Shown here: positions 15,213 to 19,370 of the stretch, piece by piece
How the letters are laid out: every line of letters starts with the position of its first letter
Numbering within the stretch: position 1 is the stretch's first letter
Source of the DNA: Planctomycetaceae bacterium
GTDB lineage: Bacteria; Planctomycetota; Planctomycetia; Pirellulales; Thermoguttaceae
NCBI GenBank assembly: GCA_031256755.1
Contig: JAIRPZ010000222.1
Span: 1 to 19,370 of the forward strand
Length of the DNA: 19,370 bases
Direction of reading: 5' to 3'
Notes under the pieces: model-generated
Told to the model about the DNA's origin: nothing
What the model saw: the letters and a program-made list of their open reading frames with translations, nothing else
Database searches by the model: none
Translations under genes and position numbers: made by a program

Positions 15213-18200
15213 ATGGTATACTGTTTCCTTGCCGTTGTTCTTTTCTGTGTTAGTGTCCTGCTCTATTTGGCTTACCGCGATCAAAAACAAGCAGAAAATT
15301 TGTACCGCACGAATTCGCTCCGCAGTTGCCGGATCGAAGTTCTCGAAGAACGGGACTTTCTCTCCGTCTCGCCGCTCGGTGATTCTGATGACGATGACAA
15401 CGATGATTACGAACCGCCATATAATCCAAGCAGTACGTACATTGAATACAACGCTTACAGCAATGACGCTGCGCAGCAAACCGATGATCCTGATGAGGAA
15501 TACTCCGGTGATGATTACACATATCTCTTCAATTCCGGGAATTATTATCTCGAAGACAACACCGGCAACAGTGCCGCTGTACCGCAAAATGAAGACATTC
15601 CGGCGCAGCAAACATCCGTCACCCTAACAACGGCAGTACCTGCGCCGGTTTACTCGCATAATCTTCTTAATGACGGAACTTCGCAGGTTACGTCAGCAGG
15701 CAACTACTATGAATTAACGGCAGAGCGTGCCGGAACGGAGACACTCAACGCCTTGAATTCGGCAACAACGTTGACGATTGCGGCAACGTTTAACGTTGAT
15801 TCCGTGAGCGGCTGGCATTACATTGCCGCTCACGACTGCCCGAACAACACCGGAGCGGAGGTTTTTCTGCGTATTCGGGACGGCAAACTGCAATTCGGTT
15901 ATTGGGATACCTATCAAAATCATTTAGCCGAAACGGAGGTTTCGGCAAACACTTGGTACAGCGTTGCCGGAACATTTGACGGAACGACGTGGAAACTCTA
16001 TGTTAACGGCGAAGTCAGAGATACGGAAACATATACACCGCCGCAAAATATCACGAATCTGAATGTACGCAATAACGGCATCGGTTCGTCGTGGTATGTC
16101 GGCAGACACGGCACGCCGACTGATCTGCGGATATTCAACGGCGATATTACCGGTGTTGCCGTTTGGGATACGGCGTTAGATGCCGCATCCATTGAGAAGT
16201 TGAAAAACTTCTTTGCGATTGAAACAAATGTCCTGTCTGACGAATTCGATTATTTTGATGCCTGGTCTTATGCGGATACACCGTTAACGGCACTGGATTT
16301 GCCCGATTTGCCTGCCGGTTATCTTGAGACGGGCAGGACGGATACGGAAGAATTTTATTATGAGGTCTATACTGAGGGGAAAACAGTAACCGTTGAACAT
16401 ATCGGCATCACCGAAAAAATTGTCTGGACAACAACGACATTGCAGTATTCTGTCTATTACGATACTTTTGTCGCGGCGGAACAACAAGCGGCGGACAATG
16501 AAAATATCAGTAACACATTCGATGTCGTGTTCACTGACGGTTATCGGACTTGGTACCAGACAAGCAGTACAACGACGACGTTCAATTTTTATGAACGGGT
16601 TAATGAAAATGAATGGACTTTTATCTCGCAAACCGGAACGGCGGTATCGTCTGAAACTTATCTGACCGAGTTTTATACGGACAGCAGTAATAATTACAGT
16701 ATTGATGCGGTCAACATTCGCGGCGGTGAAGAATCGCAAACGCAGTCCGAAACGATCCTTAACGAAGCGGTTGCGAATTGGTTTTATATTGCCGCTGCGC
16801 AAACGTTGACGTTGTCGGAAATTGATACATTCAGGAAAGAAATTTCGGGTTATTCTTATAATGTTTTTTGGGATGACACCGATGATTCGTTTGATTTTTC
16901 CGATACGGATGTGCCGGTGATGGAAACAGCGGAAACGCAAACTTGGTCAACAACATTAACCGGAGTCAGTGCCGCCGCCGTTATCGGAGCCGCAAACGGC
17001 ACTCCTGTAACGCTTGATGAAACGCAGTTAACAGCACCGCTGACAACAGTACAGCCGGTTAACGCTCCTCCTGCACCGGCGCAAACGGTAACACTGCCGA
17101 AACCTGTTGTCAATAAAAACATTAGTTATACGGCGACCGAAGCGTCTATCAACAGGGCGAAAAACATTTATGACGAATTAATTCTATTGCAAACGAACAA
17201 TGCCGATGCAAACGTTTTACTGGACAAATATCAGGAATATCTGATAGCACGGCAGCAAGCGTCAGCGGATTTAACATCATACATTGATTCGATCTGGTTC
17301 AAGAGTTATGCGTCTTCTTTGAGTGCAAAAGAGAATGCGTTGCCTATTCGGATTTATGAAATCGAGCAGATCATCGGCACGCCGAACAATATCAGCGGTT
17401 ATCTGAATTCGCTGGCAAACGATGCGCAGGCGATAAGCGGGACATTGAATTCTTATAACGAAAATCTCGGCACGCTTGAAACGGGAATGAAAGCAACGGC
17501 GGCAACGTGTATTGTTGTCGGCGGCGGCGGATTATCGGTTGTTGCGTTAGCGGGTTTGCCGGTGCTTGCCGGCGCGGCGGGCGGAGCATCGCTCGGGCTT
17601 GGAGGTTATCTCGGAGCGAGTGCTGTTAACGAAACGGACGTTTCTTATACGGGTATGCTGGTTTCTGCGGGAGCCGGTGCGGCGGCGGGAGCGGCGGCTG
17701 TTGCGGTGGAGACGGGGCTGCTTGCGGCGATGGGAGTCAGCAGCATCACGTGTTTGGGTTACGGCGGCACGGTGCTGACGGGCGTTGCTGCCGGCGGTGC
17801 CGCGGATACGGCGGCACAGACGGTCGAAATCGTTGCGGGCTGGCGTGACACTTATGACGGAGAGCAGATCGCTCTTTCGTCGCTAACGGGCGGTATTTTT
17901 GGTATTGCTTCTAAAGCAACGCTGCAAAACATCTTCCACGTACAGCCGGCGTGCTTTACCGAAGGAACTCAAATCGTTGTCGGCGTTACTTACAATGAAG
18001 AAGATTGTACTGTTACTTATGTGACAGAAAGCATAGAGAATATCAAGGTTGGCGACCTTGTCTATTCCTACGATACGCTTACCGGCGAGGTCTCGCAGCA
18101 GGAAGTAACGAATACGTTTGTCCGCGAGAGTAATCATTTGAATTACTTGACAATCGTTGATGAGAACGGTAACGAACAGGTCATTGAGACAACGGATAGT

Positions 18201-18794
18201 CATCCGTTCTGGGTTGTTTCGGATAATCCCGAATTATGGAGAGCAGCCCAAGAAGTTGTCAATGAGAACGGAACGATTTTATATCACGAGAATCTCGGCA
18301 TAACGGAGGATGGTTATTGGGTTGAGGCGAAGGATTTGCACGAAGGGGATGTTTTCATCGGCGCAAACGGGGAATTGTCAACGTTGGTAGAGAAAGAACG
18401 TGTCGAATTCCCGGAAGGAATCACTGTCTATAATTTTACCGTTGACGGAAATCACGATTATTTTGTCATTGCACAGACGGCGGAATTGGGGCAGACGTGT
18501 GTACTGGTGCATAATGCGGGTGCAAAATACCTTGTGGACAGACCAACAAAAAACACTCTTAATTCTAGTCTACCATTTTCTTCAGAGGGTGAAGCCAGAA
18601 ATTTTGCTAGACGCATACTTGGGAAAGACCCTATACAACTTCCAGACAATAAAATGCGCAGCCAAAACGGAAAGTGGCAGTATCGTGCGAAAGCGGAAGA
18701 TATACAAAACGGGCATATACATCTAGAAGAACTTAATCCTGCGACAGGTGAGGTTATTAGAAATCTGCATCTTCGTTTTACAGTAGGGAGGTAA
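15213..18794 (+). CDS. Large LamG-HINT polymorphic toxin
   Basis: The 1193-residue protein starts with a membrane anchor or uncleaved signal (MVYCFLAVVLFCVSVLLYLA). Residues 42-55 hold EVLEERDFLSVSPL, like the LEPR/LLS motif of large exported planctomycete proteins, followed by an acidic stretch. Residues about 146-335 form a LamG/concanavalin-like domain (TYSVAGTFDGTTWKLYVNGE-type strand, ending in AVWDTALDAASIEKL). A Thr/Tyr-rich middle and a helical part follow. Residues about 757-878 are Gly/Ala-rich and hydrophobic, possibly membrane-passing. The HINT domain spans about 914-1102: ACFTEGTQIVV with catalytic C914, IENIKVGDLVYSYD, TTDSHPFWV, and VYNFTVDGNHDYFV, ending VLVHNA (N1101). The tail 1103-1193 contains GKWQYRAKAEDIQNGHIHLE and EVIRNLHLRF and fits a toxin released by HINT cleavage, perhaps a nuclease. 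The tail's activity is inference; I cannot name its family. No Shine-Dalgarno precedes the ATG. Confidence 0.88.
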   Translation: MVYCFLAVVLFCVSVLLYLAYRDQKQAENLYRTNSLRSCRIEVLEERDFLSVSPLGDSDDDDNDDYEPPYNPSSTYIEYNAYSNDAAQQTDDPDEEYSGDDYTYLFNSGNYYLEDNTGNSAAVPQNEDIPAQQTSVTLTTAVPAPVYSHNLLNDGTSQVTSAGNYYELTAERAGTETLNALNSATTLTIAATFNVDSVSGWHYIAAHDCPNNTGAEVFLRIRDGKLQFGYWDTYQNHLAETEVSANTWYSVAGTFDGTTWKLYVNGEVRDTETYTPPQNITNLNVRNNGIGSSWYVGRHGTPTDLRIFNGDITGVAVWDTALDAASIEKLKNFFAIETNVLSDEFDYFDAWSYADTPLTALDLPDLPAGYLETGRTDTEEFYYEVYTEGKTVTVEHIGITEKIVWTTTTLQYSVYYDTFVAAEQQAADNENISNTFDVVFTDGYRTWYQTSSTTTTFNFYERVNENEWTFISQTGTAVSSETYLTEFYTDSSNNYSIDAVNIRGGEESQTQSETILNEAVANWFYIAAAQTLTLSEIDTFRKEISGYSYNVFWDDTDDSFDFSDTDVPVMETAETQTWSTTLTGVSAAAVIGAANGTPVTLDETQLTAPLTTVQPVNAPPAPAQTVTLPKPVVNKNISYTATEASINRAKNIYDELILLQTNNADANVLLDKYQEYLIARQQASADLTSYIDSIWFKSYASSLSAKENALPIRIYEIEQIIGTPNNISGYLNSLANDAQAISGTLNSYNENLGTLETGMKATAATCIVVGGGGLSVVALAGLPVLAGAAGGASLGLGGYLGASAVNETDVSYTGMLVSAGAGAAAGAAAVAVETGLLAAMGVSSITCLGYGGTVLTGVAAGGAADTAAQTVEIVAGWRDTYDGEQIALSSLTGGIFGIASKATLQNIFHVQPACFTEGTQIVVGVTYNEEDCTVTYVTESIENIKVGDLVYSYDTLTGEVSQQEVTNTFVRESNHLNYLTIVDENGNEQVIETTDSHPFWVVSDNPELWRAAQEVVNENGTILYHENLGITEDGYWVEAKDLHEGDVFIGANGELSTLVEKERVEFPEGITVYNFTVDGNHDYFVIAQTAELGQTCVLVHNAGAKYLVDRPTKNTLNSSLPFSSEGEARNFARRILGKDPIQLPDNKMRSQNGKWQYRAKAEDIQNGHIHLEELNPATGEVIRNLHLRFTVGR
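18786..18791 (+). promoter_or_regulatory. Ribosome binding site of the immunity gene, inside the toxin's last codons
   Basis: GGGAGG lies in the last codons of the toxin, two bases before the ATG that overlaps the toxin stop (TAATG, 18792-18796) and five bases before the next ATG at 18797. The spacing favours 18797. The overlap suggests coupled translation, so that toxin and its antidote are made together. Confidence 0.6.
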
Positions 18795-18796
18795 TG

Positions 18797-19243
18797 ATGT
18801 GTGCTATAGAGGATAAATTTTATTTTGATAACAATGATGTTCAATTTGAATTTTATAACGAACACTATTGGATTATCAGTATTAATGTTGTCCACACTTG
18901 TGTTGATAAATGGATACTCGCATTGCTATCGTTATCAGAATCTGTCATTAAAAGTATATCGGTTGTTAATACAACAACACAATTAAAAATACTATCCGAA
19001 TATGAACGATCTCCTTCGAAACACAAGAGTAACCGTTCGAAACAAAATATAGATAGAAGCATATTATTTCAGGATCATAAATATTTTGTGTTACAATTAA
19101 CAAAGGATGATATAGAGTGCATTATAAAATGGTATTTGAATTGTAGAGCAAACACTTATGAATACGAATCAATGATTTTGGATATTGAATGCCGAGATAG
19201 AGACATTATTATGTTTTCATATATGTCAAAGGACTTTCAGTAG
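18797..19243 (+). CDS. Putative immunity protein for the HINT-linked toxin
   Basis: This encodes 148 residues from ATG 18797 (149 from the ATG at 18794). I recognise no family. The protein is small, soluble and without a signal peptide, so it would stay in the cytoplasm, as expected for an antidote to a toxin acting there. It has acidic patches (YFDNNDVQFEFYNEHYW; DIECRDRD near the end) and a basic central stretch (SPSKHKSNRSKQ). It directly follows the toxin with overlapping start and stop, the usual position of an immunity gene. The G+C content is about 30% in the stretch I counted, against about 50% in the HINT region, and its codons favour A/T endings, which suggests arrival by transfer together with the toxin tail. 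The immunity role rests on position only. Confidence 0.65.
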   Translation: MCAIEDKFYFDNNDVQFEFYNEHYWIISINVVHTCVDKWILALLSLSESVIKSISVVNTTTQLKILSEYERSPSKHKSNRSKQNIDRSILFQDHKYFVLQLTKDDIECIIKWYLNCRANTYEYESMILDIECRDRDIIMFSYMSKDFQ

Positions 19244-19251
19244 TGGATGAA

Positions 19252-19370
19252 ATGGTAACACGCTTATCATTACAAGTAGTTTTCCTTTTTCTGACCGCTG
19301 TGGCGCAAGCCGCAGGCGGCGGTCGTTTTGCGGACGAGAACGGCAACGAGCAAGTCATTGAAACGACGGA
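19252..19370 (+). CDS. 5'-truncated second HINT copy (candidate displaced toxin cassette), 3' end beyond window
   Basis: The frame is open to the window edge. From 19333 it encodes DENGNEQVIETT, identical to residues 983-994 of the HINT domain of the large toxin (18159-18196). Over these 38 bases six differ, all silent third-position changes. The first half of HINT, with its catalytic cysteine, is missing; what lies before is a hydrophobic stretch (LSLQVVFLFLTAVAQAAGG) partly formed by the hairpin at 19293-19324. ATG 19252 or a GTG at 19243 that overlaps the immunity stop codon (TAGTG) could start it. It may be a short gene, or a silent cassette that can recombine into the full toxin gene. 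The homology is seen directly; whether this frame is translated is unknown. Confidence 0.4.
   Translation, partial: MVTRLSLQVVFLFLTAVAQAAGGGRFADENGNEQVIETT
19293..19324 (+). terminator. Strong hairpin with GCAA tetraloop after the immunity gene
   Basis: GACCGC (19293-19298) pairs with GCGGTC (19319-19324), and TGTGGC (19299-19304) pairs with GCCGCA (19309-19314) around a GCAA (GNRA) loop, with a four-base bulge GGCG on one side. GTTTTG follows directly, a short T-run. It probably ends the toxin-immunity transcript, although the T-run is weak; it also marks the border between the immunity gene and the second HINT copy. Confidence 0.45.

Noticed and set aside
17566..17778. Arg-rich plus-strand frame inside the toxin gene
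   Set aside because: It is an out-of-frame shadow of the Gly/Ala-rich hydrophobic segment of the toxin.
1..19370. CRISPR arrays, tRNA and rRNA genes, insertion sequences
   Set aside because: I saw no regularly spaced direct repeats, no cloverleaf or rRNA-like stretches and no transposase; the only direct repeats are the in-gene 75-bp pair and the 11-bp pair around the hairpin.

Overview
The window looks like a chromosomal segment of a planctomycete (Planctomycetota), at roughly 45-50% G+C judged by eye. Several things point there: a DUF1559-type protein with the HSWRVLLLPY motif, a large extracellular protein carrying an LEERDFLSV motif near its N-terminus (the LEPR/LLS-like motif common in large exported planctomycete proteins), a long ribosomal protein L17, and many genes without a clear Shine-Dalgarno sequence. 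The serpin suggests an organism that meets proteases from a host or from competitors, but the habitat is an inference.

Layout. Positions 1-1367 (minus) hold the N-terminal part of a fused nuclease-methyltransferase (type IIG-like restriction-modification), cut by the window edge. At 1690-3054 (plus) lies an exported protein built of secretin-type N-domains without the pore domain. From 6592 down to 3229 (minus) runs the conserved block rpmJ-rpsM-rpsK-rpsD-rpoA-rplQ. Two small envelope proteins follow on plus: a DUF1559-like membrane protein and a PEGA lipoprotein (6816-8069). A GT4 glycosyltransferase and FtsH are on minus (8127-11559), with a good sigma70-like promoter for ftsH. The stretch 11560-12290 has no intact gene; it holds a decayed transthyretin/carboxypeptidase-regulatory-like lipoprotein fragment and a long imperfect hairpin flanked by a short direct repeat.

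A compact plus-strand operon follows: an A-type Fe-S carrier-like protein, a DUF3467 protein and an AlkD-like DNA repair protein (12291-13677). Convergent to it is a secreted serpin (13758-14942, minus) with an extended -10 promoter.

The most interesting part is the right end. The 1193-residue protein at 15213-18794 has, in order, an N-terminal membrane anchor, the planctomycete motif, a LamG/concanavalin-like lectin domain, a long middle region, a glycine/alanine-rich hydrophobic segment, a self-cleaving HINT (pretoxin) domain ending in VLVHNA, and a roughly 90-residue tail that fits a polymorphic-toxin warhead. A strongly AT-rich gene follows at once and is the expected immunity gene. After a hairpin, the window ends in a second copy of part of the HINT domain that differs from the first only at synonymous positions. 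This is the arrangement expected of a polymorphic toxin locus with a displaced alternative cassette, here in a planctomycete with a lectin-bearing carrier.
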